From Conidiobolus incongruus B7586 (taxonomy: Eukaryota; Entomophthoromycota; Entomophthoromycetes; Entomophthorales; Conidiobolaceae), in assembly GCA_000697335.1 (NCBI GenBank), contig JNEM01010772.1, forward strand, positions 1 to 20,335: DNA of 20,335 nt. The letters are read 5' to 3'. The notes beneath the pieces are model-generated. The model did not search any database and had not been told where the DNA came from. It saw nothing but the letters and a program-made list of their open reading frames with translations. Of this stretch, positions 9,441 through 19,234 are shown piece after piece. Position numbers and translations under genes: made by a program. Position 1 is the first letter of the stretch, and each line of letters begins with the position of its first letter.

Positions 9441-9881
9441 ATTGAAATTATTCAAAACATAATAAATTTACAAATATACTCTGAGATTTTTTAATTAATT
9501 TTGATGTTGTACAATAATCGAGAATATATCATAGTGGCATTTATATGAATAGCTAAGTTGGATTTTGAAAATTTATAACAAAAAAACTATTTTCTGTCTA
9601 AAATATTATTATATGATCAAGATAATCAAATCATCTAGAATAGAAAGGTGACAATTTTTAATTATTAATTTGTCAATAAATACGCATACAATTCTATGAA
9701 TAATAATATAAAATGTTATTTCAAATGAAGATGCTATTTAATAAGATCAAAATATCATTCATTTCAAAAATTATGATTTAAATCAATTTTTAATAACAGA
9801 TCGAAGTCCCATAAAAATCTTTAACCAAATAGATACATAAATCCTAGCCTTGCATAATCAACCCATTAAATTATACCCAAA

Positions 9882-10619
9882 ATGTCTCAACAACTACGTA
9901 AACTCTACTACAGATTATTAAAAATTAATTTACCATTCAGTTCCAAACGCTTCGTGGGTGAAGATTTAAGAGGGAATTTTTACTTTGAGGAACATTTTAG
10001 TGACGGTTATCCTAGGAGAACTGTTAAAATTTTAGATCCCAAGGTTGGTAGTGATTTATCCAGTTTGGCAAACGCTCCTATACCTGGTAAATATGTAGTT
10101 AAATATTTTTTATACCGTTATTGATTTTTGTTATAGTTCAGTGGACTTCTTGGTTAAGGCATACTCGTAACCATCCTCCTACTTTAGAAGTAGCATATTT
10201 AAATTATTAGATAATATTATATTAATTATATATTAAGGAATTAATAAACGACGAAATTCGCAAACAAAAAACCCTAGAAAATGTGAAACGATTAGAATTA
10301 GAATATCAAAAAGTAAAATATGATATGGTATAATATTTTAAAATGATAAATATTAATTGATATCTTAGGAAAGACAAAAATTATTGGAATCGGGTGAAAT
10401 GGAAGAAACTCCAAAAGAAACCAAATCAAGTAATTGTAGTATTTTTGTTTTATATTATGATATTAATTTAAATTTTATTAGGTCAAAAACCTCAATTACC
10501 ATCCAAAGTTAAACCAGGCAAATTTATATTATAATATGGGTTATAAATATATAAATTAATAATGATTTTTAGATGAATTTGAACCTGAAAGTTGGAGTCC
10601 AATTGCTAAGGAAAAATAA
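9882..10619 (+). CDS. NDUFAF2: NDUFAF2-type complex I assembly factor (mimitin), six exons
   Basis: Exons 9882-10086, 10137-10189, 10238-10327, 10369-10429, 10482-10517 and 10573-10619 join in frame to 163 residues (human NDUFAF2 has 169). Family role: mitochondrial assembly factor for respiratory complex I, a paralogue of the NDUFA12/B17.2 subunit. Visible signs: FVGEDLRGNFYFE (24-36), the conserved PVQWTSWLRHTRNHPPTLEE (68-87), a charged helix (about 87-122), and the C-terminal FEPESWSP. The PPTLEE-helix layout and the C-terminal ExxSWxP fit NDUFAF2 better than NDUFA12. Introns are 41-55 bases. The first four are GT-AG; the fifth (10518-10572) appears to be GC-AG. It converges on ATG29, with 305 bases between the stop codons. 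Confidence 0.9.
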
Positions 10620-10924
10620 TTTTTGTCAAATATTTAATAAATTAATTCTTTTATCCAAAAAAGCATATTAGGAATTATAATGGTATTATAATAAATTATT
10701 TGACCGAAATTAAGGATTCAAACAGTGACCCAATTGATACCATAATAATAATTTTAAGTATATAGAATATATACTATATCTTTCTTTGCCACTCAAAAAA
10801 TTACTAATTTATTCAAACTTAAAATACAATTGGAAATAACATTAAATTTAATAAAAATTACTCTTTCTAAATATTGAACTAAAACTAAAGTTAGTAAGTT
10901 AAAAAATAGTTTGATTATAAATTA
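10620..10924. other. Shared 3' spacer of two convergent genes
   Basis: This 305-base gap lies between the stop codons of NDUFAF2 (plus) and ATG29 (minus). It is AT-rich, with no open frame or RNA-like structure recognised. It must hold both polyadenylation regions; AATAAA-like strings are too common here to single one out. Confidence 0.6.
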
Positions 10925-11533
10925 CTATTTGTTAAATTTGGATAGGAAGGCATCTTCTAATTGAGATTGGGTTACTGATTCATCTATTAAAATATTAATG
11001 ATATTATAAATAGTGACTTATTAATGTATAGTTACCTGACAAATCGGAATATGGTGACCCTATTGAATTCGAATCATGCTCTAAAAATTAACAATATACC
11101 AATCCATTCAAAAATAAATATGTATAAATATATTTTATACCTTGACTATTATCCATCTCACTATTTTCCACATTCGATTCTAAATTAGGGTCCTTAATCC
11201 TAAAACTATTATGTCGGTCTTCTAACTCCAAAGTATTCATATCTGAGGACATATTGAGTTTCATCTTGGCAAGTTCTTCGCTTAGTTTGTGACTTAAATC
11301 CGGTTCGGATAGATTTCCAAGTTTGGGATTCAGTTCTCGCGACCTAGTCACTGGTGAACTCAAAGGAGTGACGAATGGTGTGCTGCGCTGGGTTTCTGGG
11401 ATGAGATGAGTTTCTAATTAGCAAACACATTATAAACAATATTGGCATGATAGTATATCCAAAGCATTTACCATCTATCAACTTAGTCTGTAACCGATTC
11501 AAATTAGTGACCAATTCTTCCCCCGTATCACTT

Positions 11534-11567
<34 letters not shown>

Positions 11568-11972
11568 CCACATTGTCACCACTTTGATTGTCCTTAGGAT
11601 TCCACTGATTCCTCAGTTTCAATAGTTGAGCTTCGTATAAAAACGATGCGAATTTGATTAAATATGGAGCTGGTATTTCTAATTCGGAACTTAAATAATT
11701 CCCTAATATGATATTAGTAATATGTAAATACTATAATTATTCAAATTACAATCGATATTGCGTCCCTTATTCCTGTTTAAATACTCCCACAGTAGTTGTT
11801 CTTTGGTCTCATTCCAAAGGGTCTAAAAGTTTAATTAATAACAATTACTCAAATTATGTAGATGAATTACACAGGGCGGCTCCACAAAATTTTCTGGTCT
11901 CCTAATTGGCATTTTAATGATGACATATAGAGGCTGGTCTGTATTGGTTGTGATTTGATTATATTCATCCAT
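10925..11972 (-). CDS. ATG29: Autophagy-related protein 29, six exons
   Basis: Exons (minus) 11972-11871, 11822-11750, 11702-11472, 11413-11141, 11080-11036 and 10983-10925 join in frame to 260 residues. Introns are GT-AG, 47-60 bases; one has a perfect TACTAAT branch-like string. The N-terminal domain (about 14-92) matches Atg29: PLYVIIKMPIRRP (14-26), ENFVEPP (27-33), LWNETKEQLLWEYL (36-49), then IDWNYLSSELEIPAPYLIKF (57-76) with the invariant-looking IDW. Family role: Atg29 joins Atg17 and Atg31 in the scaffold that starts autophagosome formation at the phagophore assembly site. The rest is disordered: ten asparagines (105-114), Ser/Thr-rich stretches and a short charged helix (about 160-175). 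The identity rests on the spliced N-terminal domain; no single frame shows it whole. Confidence 0.85.
11536..11567. repeat. (ATT/AAT)n microsatellite coding poly-Asn in ATG29
   Basis: Ten uninterrupted AAT codons (minus strand) encode Asn105-114 in the disordered part of Atg29. The run uses a single codon, so it is prone to slippage and likely to vary in length between strains. Confidence 0.9.
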
Positions 11973-12435
11973 ATTGGTTTTATATAGAGTTATTAATTGA
12001 CGGGTTGGGGACGGTGTAAATTTGGCAATTAATAATTCATTGAATGTGGAAGTTTAATTTGTGGGTTTAATGTTGAATTATGGTCAGATTTTATTGAGCA
12101 ATGGATATAAATCATCAATTTAAGTATATTAGGGGATTATATTAAAAAAATTGAAAAAACATATTATTGAAGAAATAATATTATATGAATTATTGTGTTG
12201 ATAATGATTAATATAAAAATAAAAAAGAAATTGAGCTCGATAATAAAACAGAGTTAATTGTAATTAATGTGCCAAGTATGAAACAACATAATATTGATAA
12301 TTAGATGATATATGATAATAAGATATTGTATAAAAAATGAAAATTAATATAATCAAATAGTTGACAATATACAAATTAAAAAAATTAATCATAATTCACA
12401 ATGAACAAAAGCTTGAAATTGTGAGTAATATCGAT
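11973..12435. other. Spacer between ATG29 and tRNA-Phe
   Basis: AT-rich 463-base region holding the upstream side of ATG29 (minus) and the upstream flank of the tRNA gene (plus). There is a GC-richer patch directly upstream of ATG29 (about 12000-12025, GGGTTGGGGACGGTG), possibly 5' UTR or a regulatory site. No further gene is seen. Confidence 0.55.
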
Positions 12436-12442
12436 GCTGCTT

Positions 12443-12485
<43 letters not shown>

Positions 12486-12508
12486 GTGTTCAATCCACGG
12501 TGGTGGCA
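12436..12508 (+). tRNA. tRNA-Phe (anticodon GAA)
   Basis: A 73-base cloverleaf without intron and without encoded CCA. D stem GCTC/GAGC with AGTTGGGA loop, anticodon stem TCAGA/TCTGA with loop CTGAAGA (GAA at 12469-12471), variable loop AGGTC, T stem CCGTG/CACGG with TTCAATC loop, discriminator A73. G20, G34, A35, A36 and A73, the phenylalanine identity set, are present. Internal promoters: A box TAGCTCAGTTGG (12443-12454) and B box GTTCAATCC (12488-12496). The acceptor stem is weak: GCTGCTT against TGGTGGC gives three G-U pairs and one U-U mismatch. Confidence 0.95.
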
Positions 12509-12528
12509 TACGAAATAGGCTCGATTAC

Positions 12529-12538
12529 TTTTACTTTT
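12529..12538 (+). terminator. RNA polymerase III terminator of tRNA-Phe
   Basis: Two T4 runs (12529-12532 and 12535-12538) start 20 bases after the tRNA 3' end, as expected for Pol III termination. Confidence 0.6.
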
Positions 12539-13545
12539 CTCTATACTGTATTAATTATTGATTATTATGCTATTTTTTAATTGGCTAGTTTAAATATATT
12601 TTTGAATTCTTTTATTCTGACATTATTAATTTGTTAAGCTTTATAATTCCATATTTCAAATTTGAATATATGATTATTTAATCAATAGCTATTTTATGAA
12701 ATGTTAATCAATATCAAAGTATCATATATTTTTTAATTTTTTTAATATTCTAATGACAACATAAATTTTAATCAGATCAGAATATTTTGTTTGGTATAAA
12801 TTTCTTAACAAAAATTTCATAATCAAATATATTGTAAAGAGTATTTAAAAATGGTTAATTTATTTTGTTCCTAGTTTTATCGCATTGAATACTGCTGTAA
12901 TTAATAGCGGACCTTAAAATAAATATGTAATAGTAGTATTAGTTGAATCTCCAATTTGTTTAAATTTGGTCCATTTTATGTACATTTTATTAATTTTTCA
13001 TGTTATCAATGAAGTTATTTTCCCTTTACAAAATAATTCTTGAAATATTTATAAGTTGCTATTAATATATAAGGAGATATTGTGATAGCTATATCTTAAT
13101 TCGATAGGATGAATATATAATCCTAAGTTTTTTTTATAATTTTCATATTTAATCAATTTAAAAAATTGAATACACAATGCAATATTTTCAATATCTTACT
13201 CAAATCCAATTCCACTATTTTTCTTATTGCTAATACCCATAACTTGAAAATTACAATAAAATGTATATAAATGTTATTATATGGCGAACTTATAATTAAA
13301 TTGATAATAATATAAAATCAAAAAAAAACAAAATTGATCTTTATTATTATAATTATTAAATTTTATAAACATATATTTTAATTATATTATAATTTTTTGT
13401 ATATATATTTTGGTTTAACCTCCAAGTTAAAACAAAAATTAAATTTTTCATATAATTTACTGCCAATAATTTCAAATAGTCTATTATAATAATAAAGTTA
13501 AAACCTATAAAAAATATACTATATAGGATATAATATAAAAAAGAT
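12539..13545. other. AT-rich spacer upstream of NMA111
   Basis: One kilobase with no intact gene. A plus-strand frame around 12870-13040 reads as hydrophobic peptide (for example YVIVVLVESPICLNLVHF) but is short and interrupted; A/T-rich DNA produces such runs by chance. TATA-like strings (TATAAAAAATATA, CTATATAGG) at about 13506-13530 sit just before the NMA111 start. Confidence 0.5.
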
Positions 13546-16500
13546 ATGTCACAACAAACTACGAATGCCGTTAGAATTATTGAAAGTGATAATAATGGAA
13601 GGGTAGATTCCCCAGTTTGTAAATCACAAGATTTACCTACTACCGATCCCGAATTTCGTCAACAGTTAAAACGTCCTAGAACTCATACAAACGATGATAT
13701 GAATGGAATTTTGAGTAATAGCGCGATTTCTGACTTACCCCAGTGGCAAAAGGTCTTGGAGAAAGCTATTACCGCCATTGTTAGTATTCGTTTTTGTCAG
13801 GTAATGGCTTTTGATACTGAAGGTAATATTCTATTTATGTTTTTTGAATTGATGTTAAACTTGGATTTTAGGTCCTTGCTCCTCTGAAGGTACTGGTTTT
13901 ATTGTAGATGCTGAAAATGGCTTGATTTTGACCAATCGTCACATTGTTTGTTCTGGTCCTTTTGTTGGGGAAGCTATTGCTCACGATCACGAAGAATTTG
14001 AAGTATATCCAGTTTACAGGTATTTCATCTGATAAATTTACAATATCATTTATTAAATGCATTGTTTGATTTAGAGATCCAATCCACGATTTTGGGTAAA
14101 TGATCAATTGATAATAGTGACAATTGCAGTGAGCTAATGATTGATTTAGATTTTTAAAATTCAACCCCAAAGATATCAAATATATGAATATTCACCAAAT
14201 TGATTTACGTCCAGATTTGGCGAAAGTTGGTATTGATATTCGTGTTGTTGGTAACGACGCTGGTGAAAAATTGTCCATTTTAGCTGGTTCTATCTCCCGT
14301 ATCAATCGTAATGCTCCTCACTATGGTGAGTTAACATACAACGATTTCAACACCTTTTATCTACAAGCTGCCTCCAGTACGAGTGGTGGTAGTTCTGGAA
14401 GTCCTGTTCTAAATATTGATGGTCACGCCGTTGCTTTACAAGCTGGTGGCCGTACCGAAGCTGCTACAGATTTTTTCTTGCCTTTGGATCGCGTTAAGAG
14501 AGCTTTAACTTACATTCAACAAGGTCTCACAGTTCCCAGAGGAACACTTCAAACTCGTTTTATCCACCGTCCTTTTGATGAAGCTAGAAGATTGGGCCTC
14601 AGTACCGAATTCGAAGACAAGATCAGGAAAGCTTTCCCTGATGAAATTGGTACTCTCGTAGTTGAACAAGTATTGCCTAAAGGACCTGCTGATGGTTTGA
14701 TCAGAGAAAGCGATATCTTAATTTCCATTAATGCCAAATTAGTCACAAAATTTGTCGATCTTGAAGAAGTTTTAGATAACTCTATTGGTGAATCTATTCA
14801 GCTTGTAGTCGATCGTGGTGGTAAACCCCATACTGTTGATATAAAGGTTCAAGATCTTCACTCAATTACACCCAATCGTCTCTTGGAAGTTGGAGGTGCT
14901 AATTTGAACGATCTATCTTATCAACTTGCATGTCATTATGGTCAACCTGTCGAAGGTGTATATGTCAGTTCACCTTCTGGTATTTTCAAATTAGGTAACA
15001 GTGGTATGGGTGCGATTATTACCTCAGTAGACGATCACCCTACACCTAATTTGGACGCTTTCATCGAAGTGATCAAATCCATCCCAGATTGTAAACGCTT
15101 CCCTGTAGTCTACCATTCAATTGTCGATGTACATACTACTGATTGGATTCTCACCGTCATGGATCGCCACTGGTCCAGCATGACTTTATACACTCGAAAC
15201 GATACCACAGGTATTTGGGACTCCAGCAAAGTAGGTGAATATGTAGAGCCACTTCCCTTAGTCCCTAAAACTGCTTCATTTGTTGATATTGAAACTCATT
15301 CGGTACCTGCTCAAGTCCTTAAATACAGTGTTGTTCGCATATCATACTTTACACCAGTCAAGATTGACGGGTTTCCCCGCAGTCGTACCAGAGGAGGAGG
15401 TATTATTTTAGATGCTGAGAAGGGATTGGTCGTAACCAGTCGCAATGTGATTCCCTTCGACATTGGTGACATCTCCATCACCTTTGCAGAATCCATTGTC
15501 ATTCCCGGTAAAGTTGAATTCCTCCATCCTTCCTACAATTTCGCCATTTTGTCTTATGATCCTAAATTGATTGGCCAAACTCCCGTCAAAACTCCTAAAA
15601 TCAGTTCGACTCGCTTATCCCAAGGAAATTCGGTATATTTGGTGGGTTTCAACCAGAATTTCAGAATATTTGCTACCAAGACCGTTGTTTCCGACATCAC
15701 CAACGTAACTATTCCAGAGGATTCAACTCCCAGATTCCGTAGTATCAACTTGGATACTATTACTTTAGACACACCGTTAGCTCACTCATCCTCCACTGGT
15801 ATTCTTTCTGACGAAGAAGGCAATATTCAAGGTTTGTGGCTAACTTTCCTTGGAGAGAAATCCAATAATCATTATGATAACGAATACCATATGGGTATCC
15901 ATATTCACACAGTACTTCCCGCTCTCAAATCTTTGCAAGAAGGCAAATTCCCCTTACTTTACAGTTTGAATGTCGAGCTGTCATTTGTTAATCTTGTTCA
16001 AGCACGTCATCTTGAACTCCCTGAAGAATGGATTTCTCGCATCGAAAATACAGGAGCTACCGAAAGAGTCGTTTACCAAGTACGTCGCACTGAAGCCGGA
16101 TCCCAATCGTCCCAAGTGTTGCAAACTCTCGATCTCATCTTGACTCTCAATGGCAAGATCTTATCCAAAATGTCTGACCTTGACGAATTGAGCCACCTTC
16201 CAGAATTGGATATCACTGTTCTTAGAGGTAAGAAGATTCTGGATTTGAAAGTTAAGCAAGATCTCGTCGAAGGCAATGGCACCGATCGAGTGGTCATCTG
16301 GGCTGGCACCACCATTCAAGCACCCCACAAAGCTGTACTCCAACAGAGTATCACTTTACCAAGTCGCGTCTACATCTCAGGAAGATCCACAGGCGGTCCT
16401 GGTTACCATTACGGATTGGTAAATATCATATTATATAATATTATTTATTTATTTATTAATCTAAAATTTAGGATGTAACAATGTGGATTACTCACATCAA

Positions 16501-16778
16501 CGATTTACCCACACCTGATTTGGATGCATTCGTCCAAGCTATTAAAGATCTCCCAGACAATACTTATGTCCGCGTACGAATTATGAGTTTCGACGGAATT
16601 CCTGGGGTATTTAGCGTGAAAACCAATTATCACTACTGGTAAGTTATACTTCCAAATATCGTTAGGTTTTGGTATTAATTTTGATGATTTTAGGCCTACA
16701 ACCGAGTTGGTTAAAGATCCTACGGAACGTTTTGGATGGAAGAAAAATCGATTAAACGGAATTGCTATGGAAGAATAA
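13546..16778 (+). CDS. NMA111: Nma111-type HtrA serine protease, six exons
   Basis: Exons 13546-13822, 13872-14019, 14075-14095, 14150-16418, 16472-16638 and 16694-16778 join in frame to 988 residues (yeast Nma111 has 997). Introns are 49-55 bases, all GT-AG. Family role: nuclear HtrA-like protease linked to apoptosis, heat-stress survival and lipid balance. First protease domain: His116 (TNRHIV), Asp147 (PIHDFG) and Ser231 (GGSSGSP) form the triad, with [20 protein letters not shown] between. PDZ-like domain at about 305-380, a second after it. The second protease copy (about 541-745) is inactive: SRNVIP, YNFAIL and HSSSTG replace His, Asp and Ser, as in the family. More PDZ-like sequence follows, ending [16 protein letters not shown] basic KRPR (42-45) may serve as nuclear localisation signal. 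The identity is certain; only the extreme N-terminus is less conserved. Confidence 0.95.
14075..14095 (+). other. NMA111: 21-base micro-exon of NMA111
   Basis: Exon 3 spans only 21 bases between introns 14020-14074 and 14096-14149. With split codons on both sides it encodes the stretch R-DPIHDF-G, which includes the catalytic aspartate (Asp147). Skipping it would keep the frame (21 = 7 codons) but remove the triad aspartate. The exon is supported by frame continuity and by an exact match to the conserved RDP(V/I)HDFGFLKF block of Nma111 proteins. Confidence 0.9.
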
Positions 16779-16891
16779 TTTGACAATACTATTATTATAA
16801 TATTTATAATCATTCAACATTTAATCAATACTTTATATTGATCAATATCGATTAAACTAAAAATTAAAACTTGATGATTTTGATAAATAAT

Positions 16892-18625
16892 TTATTTTTC
16901 AATACAAAGTAATTCAAATACTTGGTCTAAAATGTGATCCAAAGTAATTTTCCCAGTTAATTTGCCTATTTTCATAGTTGCTCCTCATAGATCTTGGACA
17001 TTAAGTACCGGATCGATGAGTAATAATTCTAAATCATACCATTAGTATAATTTGAAAGTTGATTACATGGTTTAATTACGTATAGATTGATTTAATTTTT
17101 CAACTGCTCTATCAATTAATAGTTTTTGACGCGTTTGAGTGATTACTAAATTGATGCTGCTTAGAATGATGATGCATGTTATATTATTGAATTAATAGTG
17201 CAATTATAAAATAATAGGAATATAATTACTCAAGTTCAAACTTCTGTTTCAAATGATTTAATATATTGTTCAACACTTATGTTTCGCAAAACACGTTAAA
17301 ATTTAGAATGAAATCAAATCAGGATTGGGGTAATGTATTATTTTAATAGAGATTGGGTTTGTTATTGAAAGTAATTGTATTAGATTTGTGTTCCGCAAGC
17401 AAGAATATATAATATAGTGATTGAATGTACTGATCTTTGTTTATAGAATTGAGTTTGATACCATCGAGTACTAACAGATTGAAATCGGCTTCTTTGGCTC
17501 TAAAATTAGTTTTATCTAAGTATCTGAATAACATATTGAATTCATTTTACTCTTTGATAGCACTTTTCATTCTTCTAATTATATCTTCAGAATCTCTAAG
17601 TCCTGCAGTATCAACTATAATCATTGGAAATCCTCCAATTTTAACCCTAACTTCAACTAAATCTCGAGTAGTATCGGCTATTGGCGATACGATGGCAGCT
17701 TCTCTGTTTACTATGAACAATCCTTAACTAATACTGTAATGGTGTATTTGATGTGTTAATTACCTAGCCAGTTGAGTAAACTACGATTTCCAGCGTTAGA
17801 TGGTCCCAAAATAGCTAACTTGATACCTTCTCTCAAAATATCGCCTCCTCCTACCGTCTTCCAAATGTGATTTGAGATCTTTAATTAAACTGGTAGCCAA
17901 TTGGTGACAAGTTTCTGATAGTGTTGGCTCCAATTGCTCGTCCTGACTGAAATCGACCCAAACTTCCAGTTGGGATAGTATGCCAATGATACTGTATCGC
18001 GATTTTTGGTAGAGTTGACCTAGTTCACCCTAATAAAAAACAAGTACAATTTTCTTTGACAAATTTTTTAAATTTGTTACTTTAGTCTATTTCAAAGCCA
18101 ATTTCCTCTGAACTTATGTTTCAATATTTAACAAATCCTGAAGACCTTTAACTTGTATCAAATATAATTTACTATTGAAGAATGACCTAAAACAACTACG
18201 ATTAATCCAATATCCTGACAAAATCCAAATAAATTACCTTTTAGTAAATTCATCACTTCCAGAACTTCAAAAGTATTCAAAGCTTCCAGCAATTTTCTAA
18301 TAATTGATACACTTTAGTGCACATGAAACTGTTAGGTTCGGAAATTTCACCAACATGCTCCTATCGATCAAATTCGAGTTGCTAGTATCGTAAATTGGTG
18401 TATATGTCAACTTAAGGTGGTCAAATTTGCCAAAATGTATTGAAGTTAGGGCAGGAATACACTGAATTTGTGGGAGTGAGAACACTTGATATATAATAAA
18501 ATTAGGTGGGATTTACCTCAAAGGCTTTCGCGCCAAATACTCTAATTACACCTTACACCACATTTGCCTTTCCCACCCACACTTTATGGCGAATATTGTC
18601 GATCTAGAATTGTAAGTCAAAGAAG
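16892..18625 (-). pseudogene. MSS1: MSS1/GTPBP3 (MnmE family) tRNA-modification GTPase pseudogene
   Basis: Pieces of an MnmE-family protein occur in order on the minus strand. They are: TIFAI near 18600; YTPIYDTSNSNLIDRS (about 18340-18407); GELGQLYQK and SQLEVWVDFSQDEQLEP (about 17925-18030); the P-loop as GPSNAGNRS (17806-17780); ADTTRDLVEVRVKIGGFP and DTAGLRDSED (about 17605-17690); AKEADFNLLVLDG (about 17465-17505); and the C-terminal tail IGKLTGKITLDHILDQVF...LLCIEK, ending at stop 16894-16892. Family role: GTPase that with Mto1 modifies the wobble uridine of mitochondrial tRNAs. Signs of death: frame changes in the N-terminal TIFA region and just before the P-loop, an in-frame stop after SAIKE, the P-loop lysine changed to Asn, and the C-terminal CIGK changed to CIEK. 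Old intron-like GT/AG pairs remain. It converges on NMA111, 113 bases away. Confidence 0.88.
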
Positions 18626-19234
18626 AATAATACCAAGTCCAATTATTATGTATAAGATAATTTTTTTAACTTGAACTAATTAATTCTATTAATTTTAAAA
18701 TTATTAAATAATCTATATATCATTATTTTAATGAACATGAAATTTGTTGATAAGAATTAATATTAGAATTTTTAAAATTTAAAATTTTAGAAATTGAATT
18801 GAGTCTTATAAATAAAAATAATTAAAATGATTGAAATATATAATAGTCAATAAGACTTTTTTCATTTTGTATATTTAATTAATAAATAATATAATTTTAT
18901 TTATTATATTTTTTTAATATTAAATAATAATATTATAAAAATATATAAATGGGAAATTTTTAAATTTTTGATATATTAAATATATTATTAGTTTCAAAAA
19001 AATTATATATAAAATATAGAGTACTAATTATATATATAGATATATAATATATTTTTCAATAAAAAATTAACTTTCATAAATTATAGTTTAATTTATTTAA
19101 GTTTTCAATCAAATAGTAATTATTAAAAGTTTTTAATTTTAATATTATTAGTGCAGAAATTAAGTAATGGTATAATTTTAAGATTGAAATTAAACAAATA
19201 AATTAATAAATAATATATAAAAATTAATGAATAA
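18626..19234. other. AT-rich spacer
   Basis: No gene seen. It contains a possible second copy of a diverged repeat at about 18957-19150. Confidence 0.6.
18957..19150 (+). repeat. Possible diverged repeat, copy 2 (partner at 5300-5498)
   Basis: Shares AAATAGTAATTAT(T)AAAAG and the following TTTTAATATTATTA block with 5459-5498. Upstream similarity is weaker and may be chance. Confidence 0.3.

Larger units (their letters stand above)
8163..9881. other. Spacer with decayed fragments and hairpins
   Basis: No intact gene is visible over 1.7 kb. It includes a local GC-rich patch at 8404-8515 with a cysteine-containing minus-strand frame, a 9-base inverted repeat at 8997-9005/9028-9036 with a 22-base loop, and a hairpin island at 9308-9440. 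The remainder is AT-rich. The promoter of the NDUFAF2-type gene must lie near 9881 but shows no clear element. Confidence 0.5.

Noticed and set aside
11708-11905. Plus-strand open frame of 65 codons.
   Set aside because: It runs antisense across two exons and two introns of ATG29 and has no recognisable protein.
12361-12561. Plus-strand open frame of 66 codons.
   Set aside because: It reads straight through the tRNA-Phe gene.
12870-13290. Hydrophobic plus-strand frame resembling a membrane protein relic, with several TGA where Trp would fit a mitochondrial code.
   Set aside because: Open pieces are short, TAA stops also occur, no family is recognisable, and A/T-rich DNA codes hydrophobic Ile/Leu/Phe/Tyr runs by chance. 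Flanking nuclear genes argue against mitochondrial DNA.
16505-16813. Minus-strand open frame of 102 codons.
   Set aside because: It is antisense to the last two exons of NMA111, whose plus-strand reading matches the conserved TNYHYWPT C-terminus.
17437-17727. Plus-strand open frame of 96 codons with hydrophobic stretches.
   Set aside because: It is the antisense of the GTPase domain of the MSS1 pseudogene, whose minus-strand frame gives clear motifs (TTRD, DTAG).
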